This document shows positions 1 to 7,307 of a stretch of 24,226 nucleotides of DNA, piece after piece; position 1 is the stretch's first letter, and the number at the start of each line of letters is the position of its first letter. Source of the DNA: Phycisphaerales bacterium UBA854. Its GTDB lineage: Bacteria; Planctomycetota; Phycisphaerae; Phycisphaerales; SM1A02. The notes below the pieces were generated by a model. That model made no database searches. It had not been told where the DNA came from and was given only the letters and a program-made list of their open reading frames with translations. The position numbers and the translations under genes were made by a program. The DNA is taken from positions 145,852-170,077 of the forward strand of contig DBGM01000023.1 in assembly GCA_002295885.1 (NCBI GenBank). Direction: 5' to 3'.

Positions 1-680
1 GGGTTCTTGAGGAACTCGACGATCTCCTGCACTTCCTCCTTGGCCTCGTCGATCCCCGCGACATCGGTGAACCGGACCTTGGTGGTGTCCTTGGTCGAAA
101 GTCGGTGCTTGGACTTGCCGAAGCTGCCCAGCATGCCGCCGGGACCTCCGCCGGCGCCGCGGACGGAGCGGGCGATGAGGAACCAGATGAGGAGGACCAG
201 CAGCAGGAACGGGCCGATGGTGATCAGCAGCTGCAGCCAGACGCTCTGTCCCGTCTTGGCGGTGTGATCGACGCCCATCGTGTCCAGATTGTTCAGGTAG
301 AAGTCCCGGTTGCCGCCGTCCATGGAGAAGTAGACGGGAGCCGGCTCACTGGTGTTGTTCAGGGCGGGGTCGTGCGGTCGGATCATCGCCACGATCCGAT
401 CGTTCTTGATCATCACGGGCATGGGGTTGCCGGGGGACTCCTCCGCCAGCTTGCCGGAGGCGGGGTCGATCAGCACCTTGAACGCGTTCCAGCTCTTGAT
501 CTCCTTGCCGGAGGGCGAGTTGTTCATGAGGGCCAGGAAGATGAACAGGGCGCCGATGATCAGAACCCAGCTCATGAGCCCGCGTCCGAGTCGGCCCTGC
601 GGCGGAGTCGGCTGCTGCGGGTCCTTGTCGCTCTTGGGCTGCTGGGGGTTGCCGTTGGGCGGTCGTTGGTCCTGTGCCAT
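1..680 (-). CDS. ftsH: ATP-dependent zinc metalloprotease FtsH, N-terminal part (cut by window edge)
   Basis: This encodes the N-terminal 226 residues of a membrane-anchored AAA+ protease that degrades misfolded membrane proteins and regulatory proteins. Visible are a Pro/Gln-rich cytoplasmic leader (about residues 1-33), a first membrane helix (about 36-52), a periplasmic domain of about 95 residues, a second helix (about 149-170), a Gly-rich linker, and the start of the AAA domain with the family-typical stretch FTDVAGIDEAKEEVQEIVEF. The Walker A site, the HEXXH zinc site and the protease domain lie beyond position 1. The start is the ATG at 680, chosen because the leader and first helix fit the family; no Shine-Dalgarno is apparent. 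It lies 121 bp downstream of lptE on the same strand, and a TAGAAT hexamer in the gap may give it its own promoter. Confidence 0.95.
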   Translation of the reverse strand, partial: MAQDQRPPNGNPQQPKSDKDPQQPTPPQGRLGRGLMSWVLIIGALFIFLALMNNSPSGKEIKSWNAFKVLIDPASGKLAEESPGNPMPVMIKNDRIVAMIRPHDPALNNTSEPAPVYFSMDGGNRDFYLNNLDTMGVDHTAKTGQSVWLQLLITIGPFLLLVLLIWFLIARSVRGAGGGPGGMLGSFGKSKHRLSTKDTTKVRFTDVAGIDEAKEEVQEIVEFLKN

Positions 681-759
681 GGCTCACGTATCCCGGAGGT
701 CTGCTGGAGGAAAGAAGGAGTCGAGAGGCACGGAGATCATGCCGCATCGATTCTCGGGC

Positions 760-765
760 ATTCTA
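760..765 (-). promoter_or_regulatory. ftsH: Candidate -10 element for ftsH
   Basis: On the minus strand the hexamer TAGAAT (5 of 6 to TATAAT) lies about 80 bp upstream of the ftsH ATG, in the gap between lptE and ftsH. No good -35 hexamer is found 16-18 bp upstream, where the sequence is GC-rich. The same hexamer occurs upstream of the FHA-GspE gene. The evidence is weak. Confidence 0.3.
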
Positions 766-801
766 GGCTCGGGGCGGCTGGAGAGCCCCGGACGGCTGAA
801 T

Positions 802-1320
802 TTACCAGGCCGCCTGCATTTCATCGACCATATCGGAGGCCAACTGCTGCACAACCGCCACTTCTCCGACCTCGAGGTATTCGCCCGAAGGCGGCGTCGG
901 CACGAACAGCCCCGATCCTTCGAAGTTGCTTCGCTTGACGATCGTGGTGTCGTCCTCGAGGTCCATCCACTCGAAGTTCACGGTCACTCCGACAATGACC
1001 TCCTCATCGAGGCCGGTGGTTCGGTTCTGGGAGAGGGCCGTGAGCCTGACGGCGGTGATCTGTCCGCTCAGCAGGGAGTCGGCGGAGTTCTCGCTGGTCA
1101 CCTTGTAGGGCGTTCTGGACTCGATCTCGGTGATCAGCGCCTGCGTCAGCAGGAATCCGACATCCCGGAAGTAGGTTTCGTTCTTGATGACGGGGATCGC
1201 CACCGTGCGGTATTTCGTGGGGTAGATCGACTGGGTCGAATAGCCGGTCGTGGGATCGCTGCTGCATCCCGACAGCAGGATGATGCCGATCATGGTGCAG
1301 GCGTGGGCGAGCTTCTTCAT
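802..1320 (-). CDS. lptE: LPS-assembly lipoprotein LptE-like
   Basis: The product is a 172-residue outer-membrane lipoprotein candidate. It starts with a basic n-region (MKK), a hydrophobic stretch and the lipobox LLSGC with the acylated Cys at residue 19. The body contains the LptE-type segment 'YRTVAIPVIKNETYFRDVGF' and '...LTQALITEIESRTPYKV', as in the 'lipopolysaccharide-assembly' family, whose members are about 160-190 residues. By family knowledge LptE plugs the LptD barrel that inserts LPS in the outer leaflet; lptD is not in the window. The ATG overlaps the stop of the upstream BamD-like gene by 4 nt (ATGA), so translation is probably coupled and the two genes form one operon. The family is divergent, so the functional name is an assignment by pattern. 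Confidence 0.78.
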   Translation of the reverse strand: MKKLAHACTMIGIILLSGCSSDPTTGYSTQSIYPTKYRTVAIPVIKNETYFRDVGFLLTQALITEIESRTPYKVTSENSADSLLSGQITAVRLTALSQNRTTGLDEEVIVGVTVNFEWMDLEDDTTIVKRSNFEGSGLFVPTPPSGEYLEVGEVAVVQQLASDMVDEMQAAW

Positions 1321-2438
1321 CTGCGCTGATCTCCCTCGGACTCGGATGGAACCGCCTCGAGATCGTCCTCCATCTGCTGCTCCAGCTGATCGGCGTCCAT
1401 GGTGGGGGCGTCTGCGCCCAGGATCGCCCGGCGGAGGATGTCGTAGTCCGGCGCCCCCTGGATCACGTGCATGGGCAGTTCAGCCAGAACGGTCGGGATG
1501 AACTCGAGGGCGCGGATGCAGGCCCCGGACTCCGGATACCGCTCCACCAGATTCCGAATGGTGAATTCCGCCGCGATCGGATCTCCGTAGCGGTGGTACC
1601 AGATCGCGGTGACGAGGAGCTTCTGGGCTTCGGATTCCGTGATTCGGGTGATCAGGGCACGGGCTCCGATTCGTTCCGCTTCGGAGGGATGGGATGCGAT
1701 CAACTGCCGCAGTTCGGCCTTGGCCTCGAGGAGGCCCACCACATCGAACTCCGGTCCCTTGAACGTGGCGAGGTTGGCGTAGATCAGTCGACGCCGGGCC
1801 AGATCCAGTGACGACGACCGTGGGTACTTCTTGATGAACAGGGCGTACATGTCCGCCGCCAGTCCCATTCGTCGCTGCCGGAAGTACAGATCGGCGAGTT
1901 GGAGGCCGGCCTGCTCCGCGAGCTGGCTTCCCGGCAGGCGTTCCTGGATGCGAATGAAGATCTCCTCCGCCTCCTCGCTGGCGTCGACGATCCGGAGCCC
2001 CCATAGCTTGCGTCGCATTCCGTGGGCGTACTGCACCGCGATGTCGTACTCCCGGGCCGATGCGGTGGTGAAGGAGGGGCTCGAGGGGTACCGCCGCACC
2101 ACGTACTCGTATTCGTACAGCGCCTCGTACTCGTCGTTCAGTGCGACCAGGGCGTCACCCTTGAGCACCATCGCTTCGGCGAGCAGGGGCGATCGGGGAT
2201 TTCGATCGATCCACCGCTGGACGAGATTCAGCGTGCGATCCGCCCGCCCCTGGGCAAGGAACCTCCGTGCGGAGGCAAGACGCCCTTCGGGTGTGTTCGC
2301 CTCCGGCGCCGATTCGAGCTCCCAGGTGTCCGCATCGTCGAGTCGGTACGACTGCTGTCCCGCCGCGGGGACCGCCGTCATCAGGGCAAGCAGCAGCGGT
2401 CCGAGAAGATGTCGCATCGAGCGTGGTCGGAGTGGCAT
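1317..2438 (-). CDS. BamD/YfiO-like tetratricopeptide repeat periplasmic protein
   Basis: This 373-residue exported protein has an N-terminal signal peptide (hydrophobic LLGPLLLALMTAVPAAG, cleavage probably before QQS) but no lipobox Cys, unlike canonical BamD. The mature part is helical and has TPR-like units: 'RLASARRFLAQGRADRTLNL', 'AEAMVLKGDALVALNDEYEA', 'AGLQLADLYFRQRRMGLAAD' and 'ARALITRITESEAQKLLVTA'. The pattern of repeated 'yp.s' turns (RRYPSSPS, KKYPRSSS, ERYPESGA) is typical of BamD/YbgF-type outer-membrane assembly proteins. The acidic tail ends in overlap with lptE, which supports an envelope-biogenesis role. The ATG at 2438 is used here; Met8 is an alternative. No Shine-Dalgarno is present, and a TACCAT hexamer ends 6 bp before the ATG. 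A general TPR lipoprotein-like scaffold is the alternative reading. Confidence 0.72.
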   Translation of the reverse strand: MPLRPRSMRHLLGPLLLALMTAVPAAGQQSYRLDDADTWELESAPEANTPEGRLASARRFLAQGRADRTLNLVQRWIDRNPRSPLLAEAMVLKGDALVALNDEYEALYEYEYVVRRYPSSPSFTTASAREYDIAVQYAHGMRRKLWGLRIVDASEEAEEIFIRIQERLPGSQLAEQAGLQLADLYFRQRRMGLAADMYALFIKKYPRSSSLDLARRRLIYANLATFKGPEFDVVGLLEAKAELRQLIASHPSEAERIGARALITRITESEAQKLLVTAIWYHRYGDPIAAEFTIRNLVERYPESGACIRALEFIPTVLAELPMHVIQGAPDYDILRRAILGADAPTMDADQLEQQMEDDLEAVPSESEGDQRR

Positions 2439-2444
2439 GCCGGC

Positions 2445-2450
2445 ATGGTA
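2445..2450 (-). promoter_or_regulatory. Candidate -10 element directly upstream of the BamD-like gene
   Basis: On the minus strand TACCAT is followed by 6 nt (GCCGGC) and then the ATG at 2438. If used as a -10, transcription would start at about the A of the ATG, giving a leaderless mRNA. This agrees with the lack of any Shine-Dalgarno. No -35 match is visible. Confidence 0.25.
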
Positions 2451-2625
2451 CGGGATCGGGCCCGGACGCTGGGCCGTGGGGGGGATGGTTCTCGGACGTC
2501 CGGATTGGGGCGACTTCGGGGTGTTTCACTCAAGACGCCCCCGTGCCGCGACGATGACCGGTCTGCCTGCGTTCCGAAGCCCCGATCTCGTCGATCGGAC
2601 TCCGGGCGCATGGGAGGAGACTGTC

Positions 2626-3411
2626 GTGGACCTTTCAACCCTTGTCGGCCTGATTGTCGGCTCCATCTGCATCGGGATCGCCCTGCTGCTCGGGGGCTCG
2701 GTGATGGCCTACGTCGACCCCGTCTCGATGCTCATCGTCATCGGGGGAGCGACCGCTGCTACGCTCACATCCGTACCCCTGGCTCGCTTCATGAGCCTGC
2801 ATCGCATCAGTCTGAAGACCCTGCTGTGCAGGATCAAGACGCCCCGCGAACAGATGGCGGAGCTGGTCGAGCTCGCCGAGGTGGCCCGTCGCGACGGGAT
2901 CCTCGCCATGGAACAGCGGATGGCGGACATCGACGATCCGTTCCTCCGCCGCGGCATCCAGCTCGCCGTCGACGGCGTCGATCCCGACACCATCGAGACG
3001 ACGCTGCAGACGGAACTCGACAATCTGATCGAGCGGCACGAAGCCGGCCGGAACATGTTCGAGCAGATGGGCCGCTACGCACCCGCCTTCGGAATGATCG
3101 GGACGCTGATCGGTCTCGTCGCCATGCTGTCCAACATGCAGGATCCGTCCGCGATCGGAAGCGGCATGGCCGCGGCGCTGCTGACCACCCTCTACGGGGC
3201 ACTGCTCGCCAACCTGCTGTTTCTTCCCCTCGCCGACAAGCTCGAGACGCGGACCCACGAGGAATCGCTGTCCAAGCAGATGATCATCCAGGGCATGAAG
3301 ACCATCCAGCTGGGGGACAACCCCCGGAACGTCGAGATGAATCTTCGGACCTACCTGGCGCCGTCCCACCGCGCCGTTCCCAACGACCACGAGTACCGGC
3401 AGGCCGCCTGA
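2626..3411 (+). CDS. motA: Flagellar stator protein MotA/PomA
   Basis: This 261-residue membrane protein forms the ion channel and torque-generating part of the flagellar stator with MotB. It has two N-terminal helices (VDLSTLVGLIVGSICIGIALLLGG and a second around VSMLIVIGGATAATLTSV), a cytoplasmic loop with charged residues that meets the rotor, and two C-terminal helices containing 'APAFGMIGTLIGLVAMLSNM' and 'AAALLTTLYGALLANLLFLP', the family signatures including the conserved channel Pro. The start is GTG at 2626, supported by GGGAGGAG 6 nt upstream; the open frame extends further upstream but without homology. The stop overlaps the motB ATG by 1 nt. It is the first gene of the flagellar cluster, divergent from the BamD-like gene. 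I see no convincing sigma-28 or sigma-54 promoter in the 187-bp gap. The sequence resembles PomA-type stators. Confidence 0.97.
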   Translation: MDLSTLVGLIVGSICIGIALLLGGSVMAYVDPVSMLIVIGGATAATLTSVPLARFMSLHRISLKTLLCRIKTPREQMAELVELAEVARRDGILAMEQRMADIDDPFLRRGIQLAVDGVDPDTIETTLQTELDNLIERHEAGRNMFEQMGRYAPAFGMIGTLIGLVAMLSNMQDPSAIGSGMAAALLTTLYGALLANLLFLPLADKLETRTHEESLSKQMIIQGMKTIQLGDNPRNVEMNLRTYLAPSHRAVPNDHEYRQAA

Positions 3412-4151
3412 TGAACGCACGCAGCATCCAACGTCGACGTGCGCGTCGCAACGGGCGGGGAATTCCCGGGTGGGTCGTGACCTTCGGGGACATGATGGCC
3501 CTGCTGCTGTGCTTCTTCATCCTGCTGCAGATGTTCTCGGAGTTCAAGAGGGATCACGAATACCAGCGCGTCGTCACCGCCATCAAGGAGGCCTTCGGCT
3601 TCGCGGGCGGCGTCGGTGTGCTTCCGACCGACGACATCCCGGCCCGCAGCATGGTCGAGATCCTGGAGACCATGTCGGTCGCCAACGGTGCGGAATCGAA
3701 GATGAGCCGCAGTGCCGACGAGGGAATCGTCGGTGAGCACACCCGGGTGAGCCGGGTCGCCGAAGGCGTCCAGTTCACGGTCGGGGGGGTGCACCTGTTC
3801 GAGCCCCACTCGGTGGAGGTCACCGAGTCGGGTCGGCTCGAACTGCGGCAACTTGCCACGCTGCTGGCGGGTCGGCGGAACGTCGTTCTGATCCGGGGCC
3901 ACGCAGCTGCGCAATACCTGCCCGAGCATTCGGCCTGGTCGGATCTCGACGAGCTGAGCTACCAGCGGGCCCGGTCCGTCCATCGGGTGCTGCTCGAGGA
4001 GGGGCTGGAAGACCATCGGTTCCGGCTCGAGGCCGTCGGGCCCCGCGAGCCGCTCGTGGCGCAAGCCATGACGGACCAGGAACATGCGGAGAATCGCCGC
4101 GTTGACATCATCCTTACCGAGCGTCACTTCGATGTGGCCGCAGGAGACTGA
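3411..4151 (+). CDS. motB: Flagellar stator protein MotB/PomB
   Basis: The 246-residue product has a short basic cytoplasmic tail (RRRARR), a single membrane helix, and a C-terminal OmpA-like peptidoglycan-binding domain (about residues 130-245), where 'VVLIRGHA', 'LSYQRARSVHRVL' and 'NRRVDIIL' are visible. The ion-binding Asp is D27 in VTFGDMMALLLCFFILL. The Cys at D+7 followed by Phe-Phe matches the PomB (sodium-type) pattern ADLMTLLMCFF rather than E. coli MotB. The ATG at 3411 overlaps the motA stop by one base, so the two genes are translationally coupled, and only 3 nt separate it from the fliL-like gene. The function (anchoring stator units to the cell wall) follows from the family; the coupling ion is an inference. 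Confidence 0.95.
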   Translation: MNARSIQRRRARRNGRGIPGWVVTFGDMMALLLCFFILLQMFSEFKRDHEYQRVVTAIKEAFGFAGGVGVLPTDDIPARSMVEILETMSVANGAESKMSRSADEGIVGEHTRVSRVAEGVQFTVGGVHLFEPHSVEVTESGRLELRQLATLLAGRRNVVLIRGHAAAQYLPEHSAWSDLDELSYQRARSVHRVLLEEGLEDHRFRLEAVGPREPLVAQAMTDQEHAENRRVDIILTERHFDVAAGD

Positions 4152-4154
4152 CCC

Positions 4155-4685
4155 ATGGATCACCCCCGCACTCCGTCGAACGAGTCCACCCCGAAAACCC
4201 GCCGACGATTCGGCACCCTGTTCCTGGTCGCCGGCGTGCTGATCGTTGAAGCGGCGGCCTTCGTCGGCTTCATGACCTTCAGCGGCGGGCCCGAGACGGC
4301 CCACGCCGGAGGCGCCCTGGACGTCGTGGCGACCGATCCGGATCGGGCCGTCGTGGAGACGCTGGTGCTGGACGCCAGGCTCCAGAACAACCGTTCCGGT
4401 GTGACGTATGTCTGCGATACCGAGATCTGGGTTCAGGTTCGCGGCCGCCATCTGGGGGCCGTGGAACAGGAGATCAGCCGTCTCAACAATGAAATCCGGG
4501 CCGAAATCAACGCCACGTGGAAGGCCAGTGAGCCCCGGCATCTCCGGGAGCCCGGTCTGGAGACCGTGACGCGCAAAATCTACGCCCTGCTGTCGGATCG
4601 ATTCGGCCACGATCTGGAAACGGGCGAGCCGGTGATTCTCAAGTGCGTGATCGTGGCCGGCACCGGCTTCCGTGCCGACGCCTGA
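4155..4685 (+). CDS. fliL: FliL-like flagellar basal-body-associated membrane protein
   Basis: The 176-residue protein has a basic cytoplasmic N-terminus (KTRRRF), one membrane helix (about residues 20-42, 'TLFLVAGVLIVEAAAFVGF') and an extracytoplasmic domain with the segments 'RLNNEIRAEINATW' and 'TRKIYALLSDRF'. FliL proteins have this layout, sit around the stator and stabilise it. The assignment rests on topology, size and position directly after motB (3-nt gap, AGGAG 9 nt before the ATG) more than on strong motifs. 172 bp separate it from fliN, which is where fliM often sits in other genomes. That gap holds no convincing gene. Confidence 0.72.
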   Translation: MDHPRTPSNESTPKTRRRFGTLFLVAGVLIVEAAAFVGFMTFSGGPETAHAGGALDVVATDPDRAVVETLVLDARLQNNRSGVTYVCDTEIWVQVRGRHLGAVEQEISRLNNEIRAEINATWKASEPRHLREPGLETVTRKIYALLSDRFGHDLETGEPVILKCVIVAGTGFRADA

Positions 4686-4857
4686 ATCCGCGAACTGAAT
4701 CTCCGATTCGAGAAATCAGCGTTCAACGACCGATGACGAGGGTTGCCCCCCCGCGCACTCGCCGGGAGGGACGTCGCGCGCTACGCCGACTGGCGATGGG
4801 CAGGAGGCCCACGCCGCATTTTCGGCGCGATGACAGCCTCGTTCCAAGGAGCCACGG

Positions 4858-5403
4858 ATGGCGAACCCGGAGCAATCGAACCCCGGAACCCCCGGAAACC
4901 AGGGTGGTGTCCAAGGGGAAGCAAACCCCATGCCGAACCAGCCCGAGGTGCAGTCCGCCGATGCGATGGCGGACGAGGCCCTGCGTCGCGTCGAGGATGC
5001 CGCGAATCGTCTGCAGGCCGAACACGCGCCGCAGCCGACCGGGCAGCCCCTGCCCGATCTGGGGCCTCCTTCGGTCCGCAACGCGGACGGTTCACCCGAC
5101 CTCACGATGCTGCACGACGTCGACCTGAACGTCACCATCGAACTGGGGCGGACCCGCATGTTCGTCGAGGATGTCGTGCAGCTGGGGGCGGATTCCGTCA
5201 TCGAGCTCGACAAGGCGGCCGGTGATCCGGTGGACGTCTTCGTGAACGGCCGAAAGGTTGCACGGGGTGAAGTGCTCGTGCTCAACGACAACTTCTGCAT
5301 CCGCGTGAGCGAGATCATCTCCGCCGAATCGACCTCGCCGGCCGGTACGCCGGGCGGTGTGCTGCCGGGGGATGCGGGCCGGGAGGAGACCCGGACCACC
5401 TGA
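4858..5403 (+). CDS. fliN: Flagellar motor switch protein FliN
   Basis: The 181-residue protein belongs to the C-ring. The first roughly 80 residues are a low-complexity Pro/Gln/Asn/Ala-rich region. Residues about 84-155 form the SpoA (surface presentation of antigens) domain: 'MLHDVDLNVTIELGRTRMFV', 'VVQLGADSVIELDK', 'PVDVFVNGRKVARGEVLVLN' and 'FCIRVSEI'. A short Gly/Thr-rich tail follows. Core FliN proteins are about 80-140 residues, so the N-terminal extension is long. The ATG at 4858 has AAGGAG 6 nt upstream. The SpoA domain also occurs at the C-terminus of FliM, but the FliM middle domain is absent here, so this is FliN and not a FliM/FliN fusion. Confidence 0.93.
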   Translation: MANPEQSNPGTPGNQGGVQGEANPMPNQPEVQSADAMADEALRRVEDAANRLQAEHAPQPTGQPLPDLGPPSVRNADGSPDLTMLHDVDLNVTIELGRTRMFVEDVVQLGADSVIELDKAAGDPVDVFVNGRKVARGEVLVLNDNFCIRVSEIISAESTSPAGTPGGVLPGDAGREETRTT

Positions 5404-5439
5404 AGGTGAAAGCAGTCTCGGGACAGGATGTCCCCCCCG

Positions 5440-5470
5440 GCCAGGAAGGCAGGGTGTGCGCCAGGAAGGC
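5440..5470 (+). repeat. Duplicated ribosome-binding segment before fliO
   Basis: The 11-mer GCCAGGAAGGC occurs at 5440-5450 and again at 5460-5470, exactly 20 bp apart. Each copy carries the Shine-Dalgarno-like AGGAAGG. The first copy is 6 nt before an in-frame GTG (5456) and the second is 7 nt before an in-frame TTG (5477), so fliO has two possible initiation sites 21 nt apart. Confidence 0.7.
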
Positions 5471-5476
5471 GAGTGC

Positions 5477-6130
5477 TTGAGAGTGAATCGCGTACTTCAG
5501 ATCATCGTGGGCTGTGCGGTCCTGCTTCCGACGAACGTCGTGGGGGCCGATGACATCGGTCCGGTCCCCGATGCGGTGACCGCGGCACCGGTGGTCGTGC
5601 CCGCAACCGAACAGCGGCCCCTGGGACTGCCCAACGGACTCCTCGAGGCGCGGCCCGCGGGCTCCGCGGATGCATCGCCTCTGAGTTCGATCGATCCCCG
5701 GAACAACGATGTCCTCCGGGTGGTGCTGGCACTGGGAATCGTCCTCGTGCTCCTGTTCGGCGTGCGCATGCTCCTCCGCCGCGCCGGCGGAGCACTGGCG
5801 GGGGGACGACCGTCGGGGGTGCTCCAGGTCCACGCCCGCTACCCGGTGGCCCGTGGCCAGCATCTGGTGCTCGTCCAGGTCGGCCCGCGCATGCTGCTGG
5901 TGCATCAGGGCGGCGGGGCGATGCGGACCCTCAGCGAATTCTCCGGGGATGAACTGGTCCAGCTCCGCGAACGCCTGGACGGCGGTCGATCGTCCGAGGC
6001 ATTCCAGCGGGTGCTGCAGCAGGAGGAGTTCCGCCCCGACGGCGGGGAACTGATCGATCTGACACGCGGGCGTGCCCGCGGTCCGGGGCGGATGCTCCGG
6101 AGGTTCTTCGGGGGGACCCGTCCGGCATGA
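5477..6130 (+). CDS. fliO: Flagellar biosynthetic protein FliO
   Basis: The product is a small bitopic membrane protein that assists assembly of the FliP ring of the flagellar export gate. From TTG 5477 it has 217 residues: an N-terminal hydrophobic signal-like segment (VLQIIVGCAVLLPTNVVG), a periplasmic linker of about 50 residues, one membrane helix (VVLALGIVLVLLFGVRMLLRR), and a cytoplasmic FliO domain with 'LQVHARYPVARGQHLVLVQV' and 'RMLLVHQGGGAMRTLSEF'. The start is uncertain: TTG 5477 (AGGAAGG 7 nt upstream), GTG 5456 (its own AGGAAGG copy 6 nt upstream) and GTG 5483 are all in frame. I prefer 5477 because it leaves a basic, non-acidic n-region. The stop overlaps the fliP ATG by 4 nt. 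Confidence 0.88.
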   Translation: MRVNRVLQIIVGCAVLLPTNVVGADDIGPVPDAVTAAPVVVPATEQRPLGLPNGLLEARPAGSADASPLSSIDPRNNDVLRVVLALGIVLVLLFGVRMLLRRAGGALAGGRPSGVLQVHARYPVARGQHLVLVQVGPRMLLVHQGGGAMRTLSEFSGDELVQLRERLDGGRSSEAFQRVLQQEEFRPDGGELIDLTRGRARGPGRMLRRFFGGTRPA

Positions 6131-6996
6131 GCAGGCGTCGAGGGAACTCGGGGTTCGGGGGACGCGGCATCATCGCCGCGACGGGCATGCTGCTGGCCAC
6201 GCCGTGCGTGGCGGCGGTGAGCTCGCCGTCCCAGCTGAATCCAATCGAGGTGCTCCAGGATGCCGCCGATGCCGTCCCGGGCATGGATGGCGAGCTGAGC
6301 ACGACGCTCAACATCCTTGTGCTGCTGACGGTCCTGAGCCTCGCTCCGTCCATCCTGATCCTCTGCACGTGCTTCACCCGCATCGTGATCGTGCTGGGGC
6401 TGCTGCGGCAGGCGCTGGGCACGCAGAGCCTGCCGCCGAGCCAGGTCATCGTCGGGCTGAGCCTCTTCATCACCTTCGTGGTGATGACGCCGACCATGGC
6501 ACGGATGTACGAGGAGGGGATCAAGCCCTACGTGGACGGGCAGGACGCGAACTACGCGGTCGCCTGGGACCAGACCAAGCAGCCCCTGCGGGACTTCATG
6601 TTCTCGCAGCTGGAGGCGACGGGCAACTGGTCCGGGGTCTACATGATGCTGAACTACCGCGGCGTGGACACCTCGGATCCGGGCGCCCTCAACCGGTCGG
6701 ACGTCGACATGCTCACGCTGATTCCGGCCTACGTCCTGAGCGAGCTCAAGGTGGCGTTCCTGATCGGATTCAGGATCTACCTTCCATTCCTGGTCATCGA
6801 CCTCATCATCGCGAGCATGCTGGTCTCGATGGGCATGCTGATGCTTCCACCGGTGCTGATCTCGCTTCCGTTCAAGCTGCTGCTGTTCGTCCTCGTGGAC
6901 GGCTGGCAGCTGGTCGCGGGTTCGCTGATCACGAGCGTGATGCAGCCGGAGGCGGTGCAGTCGCTGGCCGGCGCCGTGGCGGGGGGTGGTCCGTGA
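6127..6996 (+). CDS. fliP: Flagellar export gate protein FliP
   Basis: The 289-residue polytopic membrane protein forms, with FliQ and FliR, the core channel of the flagellar type III export apparatus. It has a cleavable N-terminal signal peptide (about residues 1-30), then the FliP signatures 'LSLAPSILILCTCFTRIVIV', 'LLRQALGTQSLPPSQVIVGL' and 'FITFVVMTPTM', and C-terminally 'LIPAYVLSELKVAFLIGFRI', 'YLPFLVIDLIIASMLVSMGM' and 'LPFKLLLFVLVDGW'. These are the most conserved segments of the family. Length is somewhat above the usual 245-265 because of the signal peptide and a longer central loop. The ATG lies in a 4-nt overlap with fliO, indicating coupled translation. Confidence 0.97.
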   Translation: MSRRRGNSGFGGRGIIAATGMLLATPCVAAVSSPSQLNPIEVLQDAADAVPGMDGELSTTLNILVLLTVLSLAPSILILCTCFTRIVIVLGLLRQALGTQSLPPSQVIVGLSLFITFVVMTPTMARMYEEGIKPYVDGQDANYAVAWDQTKQPLRDFMFSQLEATGNWSGVYMMLNYRGVDTSDPGALNRSDVDMLTLIPAYVLSELKVAFLIGFRIYLPFLVIDLIIASMLVSMGMLMLPPVLISLPFKLLLFVLVDGWQLVAGSLITSVMQPEAVQSLAGAVAGGGP

Positions 6997-7029
6997 TGCG
7001 CGCGCAGAGCAGTCGAAAGGAGGCCCGTC

Positions 7030-7281
7030 GTGGGCAGTGAAGGCATCGACGCCCTGCGGATGGCGCTCATGTACACCCTGCTGCTGTCGGCGCCGATCCT
7101 CGGAGCCGGTCTGATCGTGGGGCTCGTCGTGAGCCTGATCCAGGCGGTCACCCAGGTGCAGGAGCAGACCCTGAGCTTCGTGCCCAAGATCGCGGCCATG
7201 CTGCTGGTGGCCGTCGCCCTGATGGCCTGGCTGGTCATGAAGCTGTCCGATTTCGCCATGGAGATGTTCACGGCCTTCTGA
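7030..7281 (+). CDS. fliQ: Flagellar export gate protein FliQ
   Basis: The 83-residue protein has two membrane helices: 'ALMYTLLLSAPILGAGLIVG' and 'KIAAMLLVAVALMAWLVMKL', joined by the family-typical loop 'LIQAVTQVQEQTLSFVPK'. It is an export gate component that packs around FliP/FliR. The start is GTG at 7030, with AAAGGAGG 6 nt upstream, the strongest Shine-Dalgarno in the cluster. Length fits FliQ (about 85-90). It lies 33 bp after fliP and 26 bp before fliR. Confidence 0.96.
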   Translation: MGSEGIDALRMALMYTLLLSAPILGAGLIVGLVVSLIQAVTQVQEQTLSFVPKIAAMLLVAVALMAWLVMKLSDFAMEMFTAF

Positions 7282-7307
7282 GGTCGTCGGAGACGGCATG
7301 GATTTTC

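Noticed and set aside
2439..2625. Sigma-28 or sigma-54 promoter before motA
   Set aside because: TCACTCAA-N11-GCCGCGAC near 2527 has the sigma-28 spacing but a poor match in both boxes, and no GG-N10-GC sigma-54 element with the right flanks was found.
4733..5128. Possible gene or fliM remnant in the fliL-fliN gap
   Set aside because: The frame from ATG 4733 is Arg/Pro-rich, runs into fliN in the wrong frame and shows no FliM motif.
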